DNA from: Polydactylus sextarius
Lineage: Eukaryota > Chordata > Actinopteri > Polynemidae
Direction of reading: 5' to 3'
Length of the DNA: 64,000 nucleotides
Assembly: GCA_016801845.1 (NCBI GenBank)
Contig: CM028909.1
Coordinates: forward strand, 3,020,313-3,084,312
Shown here: one piece after another, positions 23,330 to 36,380 of the stretch
How the letters are laid out: the number at the start of each line of letters is the position of its first letter
How positions within the stretch are numbered: position 1 is the first letter of the stretch
The notes under the pieces: generated by a model
What the model was told of the DNA's origin: nothing
The model's database searches: none
The model's input: only the letters and a program-made list of their open reading frames with translations
Made by a program: the position numbers and the translations under genes

Positions 23330-23650
23330 CTCTGGTGTAGTGAAACCACACACCAACTCCAGACTTAGTACAAGTAAATAAAATAAATAAACCAGAATGA
23401 GTTTACAAAGGAATTAAACAGTAACATGCACAACACAATTAATGTATAAAAATCACAAATCAATCTGAAGAATGAAACCAAACAAAACAATCCAAACACA
23501 CACACATTAAAGATCTGAAACGAAATAAAGCAAAAATAACAAACAAGGAAGAAAACATAACCATGAGTCTGATCACTACACAACGTCAAACAATAACATT
23601 TGTCATAGTAGCAGCAGCAACAGCGATCAGAAATAAGAACAAAGGAAAAC
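23330..23650. other. A-rich intergenic DNA
   Basis: AT- and A-rich sequence with no gene seen. The open frame on the minus strand is low-complexity. Confidence 0.4.
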
Positions 23651-23662
23651 GGAAGAGTTTAC

Positions 23663-23949
23663 CTCGCGACACCGATGCCTTAACCCGCGTGGGGAGCACA
23701 CCTGAGCTCCACGAGGGGATGAGTGGATCATCTGTAAAACAGTGGAGAGGACGTGGATCTAACTACACCACCTCCTCAACATAACTGCACAACCTCACAC
23801 AACAACTCTGAAATATAAACTATGGTAAGATGCACTCAAGACGCCGATCATGGCCGCTACAACCACAAGCACGACAAACAGCGATCACAGCACGTGGCCG
23901 ATTCAAGGAGCGCGCGCATCAGAGCCGAGCTCACCTGCTCATATTTATA
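23663..23949 (-). promoter_or_regulatory. orphan GC-rich promoter and possible first exon
   Basis: On the minus strand a TATA box (TATAAATA, 23,942-23,949) is followed by a GC-rich block (gcgcgcgct, cacgtg). A good donor CGAG|GTAAAC ends the putative exon at 23,663. The block stands out from AT-rich surroundings. It could be an upstream non-coding exon of tnnc1, because an acceptor-like 'tgtttctag' precedes the tnnc1 leader near 20,027. It could instead be a separate transcript. No convincing coding frame was seen. Confidence 0.35.
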
Positions 23950-24335
23950 GTGATCGGTGCCGCCCACTCATTACAGCCCTGATGACTGAACTGGTGACAA
24001 TTCATTTCCGCCAGTAAAAAAAAAAAGTTGAAATTATGAGATAGAAAGTTTGTTTTATGACGCGTTGGTTCTACTTTTTAATCTTATAATTTCTTTTTTT
24101 CCTGGCGGAAATGGGCTTCAATACAATTCAGCATGAAGGCAAAGAAAGAAAGAAAAAAAAGAACGAAAGAAAGAAAGAGGAGAAAGAAAGGAAGGAAGCA
24201 AGGCAGCCAAAGGCTCCAATATGACACCAAACATAGAAGAACTTGCTGCTTATTCACATTAAGTATCACTGGATCCTGTCCTAGAACTGAGTTTGTGCTG
24301 TTTGTGTTTCCCAGTGTATCATAAAGTATGTGCTT

Positions 24336-24455
24336 AGAGTAGAAGTACAGACACTAGAGTAGAAGTACAGACACTAGAGTAGAAGTACAGACACTAGAGT
24401 AGAAGTACAGACACTAGAGTAGAAGTACAGACACTAGAGTAGAAGTACAGACACT
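24336..24455. repeat. 20-bp tandem repeat, 6 copies
   Basis: Six exact units of agagtagaagtacagacact. The block is one end of a larger dispersed repeat (24,336-24,995), whose inverted copy at 59.37-60.04 kb has only about 4 units. Confidence 0.95.
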
Positions 24456-24995
24456 CGACCAAAAAAATAACTTTGGTAGAAGTTCAAGTCGTCACTAGAA
24501 TGATTCTCCAGTAAAAGTCTTAAAGTATCTAGTATTTACTGTACTTCAGTATGACAGTAATCTATAATTAAATGTACTGAAGTAATGAAAGTAAAAGTAC
24601 AAGTACATGTTAATAAAACAGAAGAATATTATAAAGTTTATCCAGCACTTTAAAACATGGAGCTACAACAATCTTCATAGACAATGTCTTGAGTCTGAAC
24701 TAAAGAACTAAACTTGTTGTTTTTTCACTAAATTTCTCTTTGATATTGATATTTTGTTGAAGTTTCTCCATCATCCACCTTTAAGATGGAGCCTCCATCA
24801 ACCCTCAAACATGGTGTTGATGGTCTAAACAGTCACAGGTCGACTTAGAGTGAACCGGAGCTGGAGAAAACACCACATTTACTTTACTCTGATTGTTGGA
24901 ACGACACTGAACATTGAACATGTATCAGACACAGATGCTCCCAAAACATACTGAAGAACAGTAGAGAAGTATTAGTACTTTGTTACTATATAAAA
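24456..24995 (+). mobile_element. dispersed repeat, inverted near-identical copy at 59.37-60.04 kb
   Basis: The sequence from 'actttggtagaagttcaag' to 'agtattagtactttgttact' is found in reverse complement at 59,380-59,950. Long stretches look identical, and one internal segment present at 59.4 kb is deleted here. No coding sequence; a non-autonomous element of unknown class. Confidence 0.85.
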
Positions 24996-25169
24996 ACTGT
25001 TTCCTCTCTTATCTCTATTGGAGGCTGCAGCACCACTTTTAATTTTGAGCTTTCGCTGAGAGTCTTTTGTCCACGGCGGCCACCGTAGCGGAGTCCTCCC
25101 GAGGTAAACCAGTGTAACCCGGAAGTGAACTGAACCGTAAACTGGAAGTTCTTTCATTTTAGCTGAAGA

Positions 25170-25457
25170 ACGAGACTCGTCTGTCTAGTTTCCCCATGGT
25201 GACTGTTTATGATCTACAGTCGTTATTTGTGGCCTGAACGTCGCGGTGCCGCGCATCGAAGGCAGCGGACGCACGTGTGTAGAACACGGATCGTGTCGCG
25301 CTCATAAACAGTTTAGCGCAAAAACGTGGCGGTTTTGTGCTAATCTGTAAAAAAAAAAAAAAAAAAAGAAAAAAGAAAAGAAAAGAAAAAAACGCTAGCG
25401 GCCTAACGAACTTTGTTATTGACGAGCTCGTCAGAAATTTCCCTTAAAAGACAGAAG
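25170..25457 (+). promoter_or_regulatory. dedd promoter and non-coding first exon
   Basis: A CpG-rich, TATA-less stretch (for example 'gtcgcggtgccgcgcatcg') is followed by a donor AGAAG|GTAATA after 25,457. Joined to the acceptor before 26,970 it gives an in-frame stop ahead of the dedd ATG, supporting a non-coding exon 1. Confidence 0.55.
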
Positions 25458-27043
25458 GTAATATGTGGTTCACTTTAACGACTGTCGTCTTTGTTTTGTT
25501 TTCTGGCTTTATTCGTATTTACGGAAGTTAATTATTGAAAACAATAACCGAGGACTGAAGCTAACGTGTAGCTAGCAACAACAAACCAGCCGCGGTTAAA
25601 GAAGAAGAGGTGTAATATTGTTCTTACATTTGTGGCATCTTTACAAATTATTGCTCTTTATTAATCAGTAATTAAACAACAACGATCTGATGTTGTTTTT
25701 TTTCCGTATTGTTGTTGTTGTTGTTGTGTAGCGACTCCATCAACACCACCTAGCATCTGTTTTTGATTTGGAGATAATCAGCGTTAGCTTGCTAGCTAAC
25801 TTCCGTTAGGTACCACCTCTTTATTAGGACGTTTGTTTATATTGTTACAAGTATGATGTCATGATGTGTTTGTTTGCGTGTGTTATTGTGTTGTAAGTTA
25901 AATATTAATAGTGTTATTACTAAAAACGTAGCTTGTGTGTGTGTGTGTGTGTGTAGCGGTAGCTAGCTAATCTAGCATTAGCCAGCGCTATGCTAACACT
26001 GTAAACTAAACGGTCTCATGATGGTTTTGATTCATTTTAGTGATATTTTCTGTTCATAACTGTATTATTTTCACTTAATGAACAACATGTGAATATAAAG
26101 TGAACTAAATTCACCCGGTTATTTTAAATACTTGTCAATGAGCCAATTATGACATTATTAATGACAGATTTGACAGATGTTTTCATCCTTGTGTATCATC
26201 ATATGTCTTTTAAACCTCATTGATTTGTCCTTTATCATTCACATGTTGTGCATTTCAGAAATCCCTCTTGAGCCTCTGTATCTCTCCTCACGTGCCATTT
26301 TATTTAATATTTCTATATTATTTATAATATATTTATTCATATCCATGACATGAGACAACACAACTCATCACAGTGCAACACTAGTAGGGATTTAAATCAC
26401 AAGTTTAGACCATGATTCGATATTTGTCGATATCACAGAATCTGTCAAGATACGATTCGATTGGATTTAATTTGATTCAGGTTCTTGAGATCAATATAAG
26501 AAGATATCATTCATCTATTTAACACAATCAGTTCATATCAACTTACAACAAAACAACTAAAATCTGATTTGACCATTTTATTTCTGACCAATCTGTTGTT
26601 TTTAATAAAAAAAGAATCAAACTAGATGTTTGTTTGTTGTTGATCAGCTGTGATATTCAGTTATACAGCCCAAATATTTGTACTGTTATTATGATGTCTT
26701 CCCTTTTAAAAGGGAAAAAAGCTGCAATGTTTTTATTTTTGCAATAAAATTGCAGCACAATTTCGACTCACTCTTGCATCTTTATGGCAACAAAACACCT
26801 AATCTGCTGTGAAATCAGACAAATTAGGTTTGTGAAATCCCGGAGGGACTGTTTTACGATAACAAGCTATGAAAACTCCACCATATGATTGTATCATGTC
26901 GTTCTTTAATGAAGATGAATTTAAAATGAATGAACCACTGACATGTGATCCCTCACTTTCCTCCTCTAGCTCATCAGTCGGAGAAGAAAAGGCAGCAGGA
27001 GTCGCAGGGATTCAAACATCCCTTATCACCATCGGGCCCTGAG

Positions 27044-30000
27044 ATGACATCACAGCAACCTCAGCTCCCTGCTGTTATTCCTCCCCAACTCGCCCACAAC
27101 TCCTCAGCTCAGCAGGCCCGACCTCACCTTCAGGCCAGTCATCTGCACTCGAGTCACAGCAGCACTACGGCCGGGCCTCTGGATCACAGGGCACTGACAG
27201 GGAGGCCGGGCTGCTCCAGTGTGTCAGCAGCCAGCGGCGAGGTGGTTAACAGTAATGTTTCTGCCTCCTGCGCCAACTCCAGCTTAGCCAAAAGAGATGG
27301 AGGCTTTGAACCGTGGCCCGAGGAAGCGGTTGACAACTCCCACGGGTTGTACTCGCTCCATCGCATGTTTGACATAGTTGGAGCCCAGCTAACGCATCGG
27401 GATGTCAGGGTACTGTCATTCCTGTTTGTAGATGTGATTGACGAGTACGAGCGTGGTGGCATCAGGAGTGGAAGGGATTTCCTGCTGGCGCTGGAGCGCC
27501 AGGGCCGCTGTGATGAGACCAATTTCCGACATGTTCTCCAGCTTCTACGGATTATTACCCGCCATGACCTTTTGCCTTACGTCACACTCAGGAAACGACA
27601 GGCAGGTGAGTGAACACGCTCGTCTTACATTTCACATTCAGTTATTAAATGCTGCCATTTATTAGTAGATCTGGCTGCATGTAGTTTCGTCTGATTGACG
27701 ACCAGAATAAACTGTTTATTCAGTTCAGTTCGGTTGAATATCACGGTGGCATCTGTGAGTTAAAGCAGTCGCAGGAATTATTATGACTATTTTCTCCATA
27801 TCGTCAGAGGCTTTGTTAGTTCAGGTTTTATCTTTTGCTATATTTTTATTTTGATGAACAGTCAGCGTTATTACTCTGACAAATCTCACACACTCTGCTG
27901 TCTAGTCTCTTAGTTTCAAAACGTTCAGCAAAAATATTCTGCATTTTTTTCCTCATCATCATGATTTTAAGGATTTAAAACAATTTAATCTGTTGACCAA
28001 GGGTTTTTTTTTTTTGCAAGTGCAGAAAAACTGAACCAGGAAATGTGCAAAACACTTGAACCTATAACTTGAAATTAACATCATCATAATCTAACCTATA
28101 ATATATGTTGACACAAACACAAACAGCTCTCAGCTTGATTTAATTTTAAACCTATAAAGTCCAGACGTCACAGTTTATTTGTAGATGTTTTGTTTATGTG
28201 TTTAAGTCCAACTTTTAGATGCTGTTTTGATTTGAATTTTGTTGTTGTTACAGTAGAAGATGTTGTTGATGTTATCTGAACTATATACGTCCTGTTGTTA
28301 TATATTTATATATAAATCAGATTTAGATACATGAATTATATAAACCCCTGATATATAACATGGTAGAGAAAACTCAACATGTTCCCACGGTGAGAAAACA
28401 TTTCCTGCTCATGGGAAAAAAAATATTAGTGTAATTTAATCTAATCAGATCTAATCTAATAATATCAGGGTCTCATCTAAAGGTTTTATTGCTGTGATAT
28501 GTGAAATATTTGAGACTTAAATAGCAGCTTTAACCATGAGTGTCATGATATTATCAGTGGCATCACAGTAACAGTAGCAGCAGTAGGTGATAAAGAGGGA
28601 AGAAGGCCGTTAAAGACACGATGAGTTTGTAAGTCAAAGTAAAGTCATTCAGGCAGTGGTAGGAGACTGGATGAGAAAAACAGTCCAGTAGTTCAGTTCA
28701 TGATACTTGAACTGATAAGTTTCATCGTGGTGCAGAGAGAAGTTGGCCGAGGTAACACACGGTGGCTTTAGTCGACTGTTGGAGCTAAAACAGAAGTGAC
28801 TGGGATGTGTCACGTTCTTCTTATTGTTTAGAAACGAACAGTACCGAGAAAATGTGTGGGTGTGTGATTGACCGAGGTGACTGATGATTGTTGATGTGTT
28901 TTATTGATCTGAAGATGACGATCGTTACAATTTAAAAAAAAAATGAAATCCGCTGTCGTCGTCAGTGTGTCCAGACCCTGTTGACAAGTATCTAGAAGAG
29001 ACCTCAGTACGCTACATTTCACCGAGAGGAACCACGCAGAGCAAAGACACGCCACCTCATAGAAGAACAGGTCAGTAATTCTGTGTCTTTAAGTTGTTTG
29101 TTGTTTCATTAGAATGACACAAACTTTAACGTCATAACTCGTGTCACTCTCCAGGTCCTCAGCCCGTCATTTGCTGTTCCTCGTCAGGATCCCACGTCGG
29201 TCCTCCACGAACGAAGCCGGCTCCGGCACCGAGCCGCAAACGGAAGAGAAGTCATTCCTCGGCCGACTGCAGAGAGAAACAAACATGTGGTAAAGGAAAC
29301 ATGACTCAGACGTGTTCATCCACCGACACCTCAGACACGCACACGTTTACATTTAGTTTAAACCAAAAAGAGGCCGATGCACAGTTCATACAACCAGTTG
29401 AGGTTAATATACATCACATGTATAAGACACAAGAAGGTTCACGCAAATAAATCTTTGTAGTGAAAAAAACTGAGGATGTTTCTGGTCCAGTTTGCACAAA
29501 CGTCTCCAGTTAAAGCTGAGATGATAAAGTCATGTCCATCATTTCAGGAGAATAAAAGATGGAACATGACACACACACATCTGACAACATCAAAAAACAA
29601 AAGATTTGAGTGTGTGTGTATGAACGATTGTCTACGATGCTGATATTAGTTCATCCAGATTACTGATGTAATACATCAAAACAAAATGAAATTAGATGAC
29701 ACATCATATACATTAATGTTGTCCCTTCAAACAGACCTTCATATTTCTATATAGACTTTTATATTCTTGCTCTGCCTTTGTGTGTTACCATAGTGAACAC
29801 ACAAACATTTACGACACATACAGTAGCTCAAACCAGTTTAGTCTGACTATGTCCTGGTCTTGAGTCTGCAGATGACACAGTGTCTGATCTGAGGTCATAG
29901 TTGTCGTCTGGGACTCAGGTCTTTAAATATCAGATATAAACTGTCGACTGGTTCAATGACACTTTTAACTTCAGCCTTCTCTTTCTCTCTCTCTCCGTCC

Positions 30001-30411
30001 TCAGACATCCGCCTCCGGGTTCGTGCTGAATACTGCCAGCACGAGTCTGCTCTTCAGGGCAACGTGTTCTCTAACAAACAGGAAGCGGTGGAGCGACAGT
30101 TCGAGCGTTTCAACCAAGCCAATACTATCCTTAAATCCCGAGACTTGGGCTCCATCATCTGTGACATCAAGTTCTCTGAGCTCACCTACTTGGATGCCTT
30201 CTGGAGGGACTACATCAACGGTTCGTTGCTCGAGGCGTTGAAAGGCGTCTTTATCACAGATTCCCTGAAACAGGCCGTGGGCCACGAGGCCATAAAACTG
30301 TTGGTCAACGTTGACGAGGAGGACTACCAGGCCGGACGACGCAAACTGCTCTGTAACTTGGTCACGGGCGGCGGGAGTCCTGCAGGGGGCAGCAAAGACT
30401 GTGTATCTTAA
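27044..30411 (+). CDS. dedd: death effector domain-containing protein
   Basis: Exons 27044-27605, 28966-29070, 29155-29289 and 30005-30411 join in phase to 402 residues. The death effector domain spans about residues 101-182 (HGLYSLHRMFDIVGAQ to RHDLLPYVTL). VCPDPVDKYLEETSVRY follows, then a basic nuclear-localisation cluster (SRKRKRS). The strongly conserved C-terminal half begins DIRLRVRAEYCQHE and includes ICDIKFSELTYLDAFWRDY. This domain order is that of DEDD, a nuclear/nucleolar DED protein linked to caspase signalling and transcriptional repression; DEDD2 is the alternative, but the match to DEDD is closer. The N-terminus has an extra Q/P/S/H-rich stretch of about 90 residues compared with human DEDD. 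The start was chosen at the first ATG in the spliced frame; a longer unspliced frame (ATG at 26,945) starts within the intron. Confidence 0.93.
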
Positions 30412-31622
30412 AACACGTGTGGTGAGATGTTGCTGAGCCTCCTCCGCCGGGGAAGAGAGCGGGATGTCGTCGTGTCGTTTTTAAGGTGCCTGAAGAGTAA
30501 ATGTGAAAGAAACTGAGGACCTCACCAACTCCACTGAATCTTTGAGAAGCTAAGTTCACAGGATTTCTACCGGGCACCCGTTACATGCACTTATACGTAG
30601 CATGCTAAGTGATTGGGGAACCATGTTAGCAAACAGAGGTGGAAAATGCACACTGGCTGGCATTACTCTGAACCTTAAACTGTCCACGTTATTGGAGGAG
30701 GAGAATGCTGATCTGGTGTGTGTATGTGTGTGTGCATCAACTTCAAGTCGTTTCTTTTCTTCTGGTATGTTAGCTCTTTGGAAAAAAAACACACAAAAAA
30801 AAAAAAAAAACAAAGCTGTTCACTCGAAAAAGGAAGCAGAGAAGTGGAAAGTCTTTTTTTCAATCCAGGAAACAGGAAGTTACTCCCAGTGGGAGTTGTA
30901 CCTTATTGTCAAACAGCATCATTGGTGTTTAAAGTTTAAAGTTTTTTTGGTTTTTTTTTCCAGGTACGTCAGAGATCGGTTTGGATTAACCCAGCGAGGG
31001 TGTCGTTTCTCTCGTGACAAAAAAAAAAAAGTTCCAGCTCGTAGTCGGTCTGTCAATATCAATATCAGCGTGTCTTTTTCTTTTTTTTTTTTTTTTTTTT
31101 CTCACAGATAGTTGCAGCTGTGATTCTGGTTTTAATTTCATATTATTTCAGTCGTCCGGTCACTGCTGATATTTATAATCTGTTGAATCAAGAAGCACTG
31201 AAATCGCCGACCGACGGATCATTTCTCGCCTCTGAATGACACTGACATGTAACGTTATCTCCAGCGTTTCCAGGACTAAAAAATTAAAAAAAAAAAAAAA
31301 AAAATCAAGTCACATCTCTTTTTGTTTTTATAAAGCTGATTTATGCAGCTGTAACTTTTAAAGTCTACGTCCAACAACAACGATGCTAAAAAACAGCAAC
31401 AACAAACGTTACACTGTTACAGTGAAGCCTGAAATGCTAAACAACCAAATGAGGGGTTTATATTAACGAATTTCCTTTTGATATAAACAGGAGTCGGTAG
31501 GTGTCGGTGTGTAGTGACAGTATTATCAGATATAGTGGCCACTTGTTTAACTTCATCAAACAACAACAACATTTTCATGACATCAGGCTTCATCAGGGTG
31601 TTGGAGATTATTATTATTCTAA

Positions 31623-31662
<40 letters not shown>

Positions 31663-32579
31663 GTAGCTGCACAATTACACTTCAAATCTCCCATCACATC
31701 ACGTCCCACATAAAATAACAGGAGCTGTTTGTTTTTTTTAACTAATTTGTGTTGAGTGATAATCCTGCAAAGTCCTGGACCAGAATCTGAACCACAAATA
31801 TATATTTTTTTTCATTAATCAGTAGTAGTCTGATCAGAGTATTAGTTTAATGATATTTTGTGATGCTGCTATTTAGATTTGCCATATTTTAATTATCCGA
31901 TGTTAAAAAAAAAAAAAAAAAAAAAAGTTTGATATGTTTCTTTAGTGTAAAAACTAAAAACGTGCAGGTTCAAACTCGACAGCAGTTCATCACTTTTACA
32001 CCTTCACACGCTGCATCACAAATGTGCTTTTTTTTTGTTTTTAAATATAATTTGTTTTTGCCAAATCTTTGTATCTAATTTTGCCTGTTTTTTTTTTTTA
32101 ATGTAAACTTTTTTTTTTTTTTTTTTAACTTTAGTAAAAAAAAAGAAAGAAAAAAGTTCAGGTTTGACTTTTATTTTCTTCCCCTCTTTGGAAAAAAAAA
32201 GGAAAAAAAGAAAAGTTCAGTGTCTATATTCACCAACTATATTATTACTTAATAAATAACGGAGCCCTGTTTTTTTTTTTTTATTTCTTTTTTTTTTTAT
32301 ATTTGCTGTCACGACATCCAGAACGAGGAGATGACAAACGACACGTGGCCACGTTTGCTCTGAGTTTTTTACAGAGTGGGCCGACATTTTATATTTTTTA
32401 CCCCCCCAGTGGAGTTTAAGGTTGCAAAGTCAGTATCTATTATATAGGTTGGTGTATGTTACGTTGATTGTATGTTTATGTTAGTTGTCTTTTAAAGCAA
32501 ACATTTTGCATGTAACCTGTCCAGAAAATTTCCAGAAACTCACAAATGTGCTAACATTTTTGTAAATAACTTGATGTCT

Positions 32580-32611
<32 letters not shown>

Positions 32612-32688
32612 CTTACTTCAGTTTTGCATTTCTTTCAGAAAATTGGCAAGTAGGACTGTTAATAAATGACATGGAAAAAATGGAGGAG

Positions 32689-32721
<33 letters not shown>

Positions 32722-32894
32722 TTGTTTGTGTCCCAGGTGTATTTTTTTATATATATATAAAACACATGTAACAGCAGATTCTGGAAAAAACTACATGTTC
32801 CAGAAGAGAAAAAAATATAGAGGACATATTTAAACAAACGGCTTCCTTCTTATTTTGCAGAAATTTGGCCTAAACTGCTGTGACACATTGTGTG

Positions 32895-32946
<52 letters not shown>

Positions 32947-33115
32947 ATGAATATCCAGGCAAACCAAGTTTCTTTGTGCCATGAATGTCGTTGCAGAGAC
33001 TTGAATGTAATCGTAGACAGTCGGGAAACATCAATCTGTTACTTTCAACAAACGCGTTAAACATGATAAAAGATAAAAATGGTGGTTAGTCCTGTTACCT
33101 TGTTTACCAATAAAA
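30412..33115 (+). other. dedd 3'UTR, long and homopolymer-rich
   Basis: About 2.7 kb with many poly-T and poly-A tracts, two ATT triplet runs (31,624-31,662 and 32,690-32,722) and a TG run (32,899-32,944). AATAAA occurs near 33,110, the last good signal before clear transposon sequence. The exact end is uncertain, and the open frames here are low-complexity artefacts. Confidence 0.5.
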
Positions 33116-33464
33116 GTAACCTTTGCTGTGTTTCTATTAGCCATGGGTCCTCTGCAGTCAGTTAATTGATTATTAAACTGAGCTTTGACTAATCGCTGCT
33201 GCAGCAGCAGCTGCTGTTGGTCAGTGTCATCCAACTTTGTACAAAATAGATTAAACAAATTGATGAAAACCTACTGATGAGTCCTGTCTTCTTGTTCATC
33301 TAGAGTCTAGATGATGTTTTTTTTTACTCACTAACTGCTCGTGTTTCTGGAGGACAGGCAGTGTGACCCAATTCGAATCATTCAATCAACCTTTTATTTA
33401 CTGATTCTAGGCGAATCGTTTGAGGTTTAGATCATTTATTCATCTAATAACTCAAGCCGTCCAG

Positions 33465-35097
33465 CAGGGGCGTTGCTATAGATAAAGCTCCACTGGGGCG
33501 CAGGCCCCCACCCTCTCCCCAAGCTCCACAGAGCACACAGCAGTGCAACGTTTGACCCGCTGGGTCCTAAAAAATATTACGTTGCAGTGAACAGAGAGAA
33601 AATTATTTTCTGATCCACTTTGACGTCTACCCTGAATCACACACATGTTGGATCTTAATTTAAATGAAAACTACAATGTGCCGTGTGAGTCGAGACTGTT
33701 TGTGGTGTAATTGTTGATTTATCTGCTTCTGAAAACACGTAACTGGTTCGACTACAAACCAAACAGTCTGGTAGGTGACGTCATGTCACAGTTTCTTTCC
33801 CCATCTCTTCCTGACTGAAGAGAGAACGAGGAGCAGGTGATAAAACTGACCAGGTCAGATATTTTCCTAGGTTAGCGTAGCTGCTGTTAAGCTAACGTTA
33901 GCTGTCAGAGTTGTAGTCACTAAACCTAAACAGCTCTCTCCATGTCAAACATTATCTTTAACATTCACAAACATTAGATGTTAAAACCAGGACACATTTA
34001 AAACGGGACCAGAAAACATTTTTATCTCTTCATTGACTCTTGTTCATAATTTTTACGATCAGAGGACCCATGGACCTGAAGCAGGTGGATGTGACTTAGG
34101 CTCCTTATATCATTTAGCTGACATGGTTACATTGAACACAGTGTAGCTAGTTTAGCTAATTTAGTGTAATTAGATATTAGTATATTAGAGTACAGTGTAG
34201 CCAGTTGCTATAGCCGTGGTTCCCAAACTTTTATATGCGAAGGCTCCAGATAACATTAAAGGGTCGATCCTGTTTCTCTTTTCCCCTCATCCCTTGAAAC
34301 AAAGTATTGAGGGGTCAAAACATTTTTCTAGGAAACGAGATGCCGCTACTTTACTGTTACACGTCACCTGAAGTCGTCACCAGTTACTACATAAGAAGAT
34401 GTGACAAGTCTCCATGACGACCGAATGACAACAAACAAATATGGCGTCTACTGACTTGTTTGTGCCGATCAAGTTGGCGAACAATTAAAAACTGACAAGA
34501 TGTTTATTGACATTAATCTCTTCACCATCGGAAGAGTCCTGTTATCAGATGAATGGAACAACGTCAGCAAAGTAACAACTAGCGATTGTTAGCTAATGTT
34601 AACAAATTAATTGATTAGCAGTTAGTGATAAATTAACTTTATAAGTTAAATGTATTGATTCGTTTAATAATTAAATTGTTAACTTTTCTGACAACTGGAT
34701 CCTTGTCCTGGTGCATGCTGGGAAATTTCTCATACCCCTTCATTTAAAGTGCTGGTCCTGGAATAGCTCGGTTTGGAGGTTGTGACAACTCAGACCTTCA
34801 ACCAGGCCCAGCGCTACCGTAACACACATCACACACTGTTTATAAGGCACCGAGTGCCGGAGGGGGAACCAAAAAAAAATAAAGGCGGAAAGAATCTGGG
34901 GCTGAAAAGTGAAAGAAGAGACATTGTGATGATGCCCACGCTTCACTTGCAGATAGGCCAATATTTCTGATGACAATTGTTAACCTCTTTTTCCCTGAAG
35001 CCTCTGGTACTGGAGACAAAGTGTGTCGCAGTGTGTCCAATTTCACAACCACAAATCTGTTGTGCTTAGGGCACCAAAATATCTAGCACCGGCCCTG
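33465..35097. mobile_element. hAT-like non-autonomous transposon, candidate
   Basis: The left end CAGGGGCGTTGCTATA resembles the reverse complement of the right end (CAGGGCCGGTGCTAGA), and both begin with the CAG found at many hAT termini. I could not find an 8-bp target duplication. A second repeat family is nested inside (34,200-34,750). No intact transposase was seen. Confidence 0.4.
34200..34750. repeat. dispersed repeat, inverted copy at 52.99-53.53 kb
   Basis: Shared features include 'gggtcgatcctgtttctctt', 'tgtttgtgccgatca' (reverse 'tgatcggcacaaacg') and 'gcatgctggg(a)aatttct'. Divergence is considerable. Class unknown. Confidence 0.65.
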
Positions 35098-35689
35098 TCA
35101 TCTACTGACCTGAACACACAAAAGAGGAGGAGGAGCTGAGGGGTAGAAGTGGGACTGGTCCTAACACACAGACAAGACGCAGAAACTCAGTGAACTGAGA
35201 CAAACTGTCTACAACTGTTACAACATTAGACAGTTTATTGACAGAAGAAAATGATTCACACTTGTAGGAAATCACTGATTCTTTAAAATGATGCTTTAAA
35301 TAGTAATAATAAAGTAAATAATAAAGAGTAGCCACAGTCAGATCAGAAGATTTTAATGTGAAGTTGATTTTAAAGTAATTCAACTCATAAATTAATTACT
35401 TACATGTTTAAAATGGCACCAATATTTTTTTTTTAATCTTCTCAGGCCTGTTTAATAACATCTAACATTTATTAGATGTAAGTTTTTTTTCTTGGTGATG
35501 AAGGAATGAGCCTCATTTCATGATCTCACCATCGCTAATTAGTTTTAGTTTGTCAAGAAAACTGAATAAATTACTTAGTGAAATGCAGAGAAATATGCAT
35601 CTTTTTTTATAAATTCTCCATTAATCTCAACGTTTCCAGTGAAAGATGCATGTGCACATTTCAACCCACTTTTTATGTGTGTGTGTGTG

Positions 35690-36380
35690 TGTGTGTAGCA
35701 TCCTTTATAAATGATGCCACAGGTTTTGGCAAAAGGATCATGTTAAAGCTGATGGTCCAGAGTGACATGAACCAGAGTCTATTTCACCATGAATACGAGT
35801 CAAACTCCCCTCAACAGATATTTTATACGTTGATTGAAGTAATATCCAGTTTGACCGTCTTTTGTTTTCACAACCAAATAGTTAACAATGAAAGTAAATG
35901 GGGCAGTCAGCCAAACGTATCTAAACTGTCATTTTTTAACCACTAATAAAGCTCAAAATATCACTTCACTTCAGCAGTAGCATGAATAGGGTCCCTACAC
36001 ATAAACTGAAGTACTGATAACTTAGTAAGTGAACCAGAGTTTATTAAAAACACTGTTTTACAAGACTTACCCAACGTCTGGTTTTATAACAACTGGTGAT
36101 GAAGGTTGTTCCACATCAGCAGATTCATCATTTTCCTAAACAATGATGCTCAGGATGTGTCCGTGAAGAGCAAGAAAAATGATGAATCTGCTGATGTGTG
36201 TAGGGACCCTATTTACACTACTGCTGACGTGAAGTGATATTTTGAGCTTTATTAGTGGTTAAAAAATGACAATTTAGATACGTTTGGCTGACTGCCCCAT
36301 TTACTTTCATTGTTAACTTTTTGGTTGTGAAAACAAAAGACGGTCAAACTGGATATTACTTCAACCAACGTAAAATATCA
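35690..36380. mobile_element. palindromic (foldback) element with both arms
   Basis: The left arm (about 35,748-36,110) and the right arm (about 36,199-36,380) are inverted copies meeting at a hairpin (cagcagattcatcatttt / aaaatgatgaatctgctg). Compared with the copy at 2150-2610, the right arm lacks about 120 bp next to the hairpin. Markers are 'gggtccctacac' on the left and 'gtgtgtagggaccc' on the right. Non-coding. Confidence 0.85.

Noticed and set aside
26945..27043. Longer N-terminus for dedd starting at 26,945
   Set aside because: The ATG lies in the intron before the acceptor at 26,969, and the spliced leader has an in-frame stop ahead of the ATG at 27,044.
30602..31111. 169-residue + strand frame after dedd
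   Set aside because: Lies in the dedd 3'UTR and depends on poly-A and poly-T tracts giving Lys and Phe runs.
35102..35383. Minus-strand frame with a possible exon (acceptor, SSSSS segment, donor-like end) downstream of kcnab2
   Set aside because: Considered as the missing kcnab2 terminal exon because of its serine run, but the peptide lacks the conserved HEID, NKPYSKKDY and stop positions.
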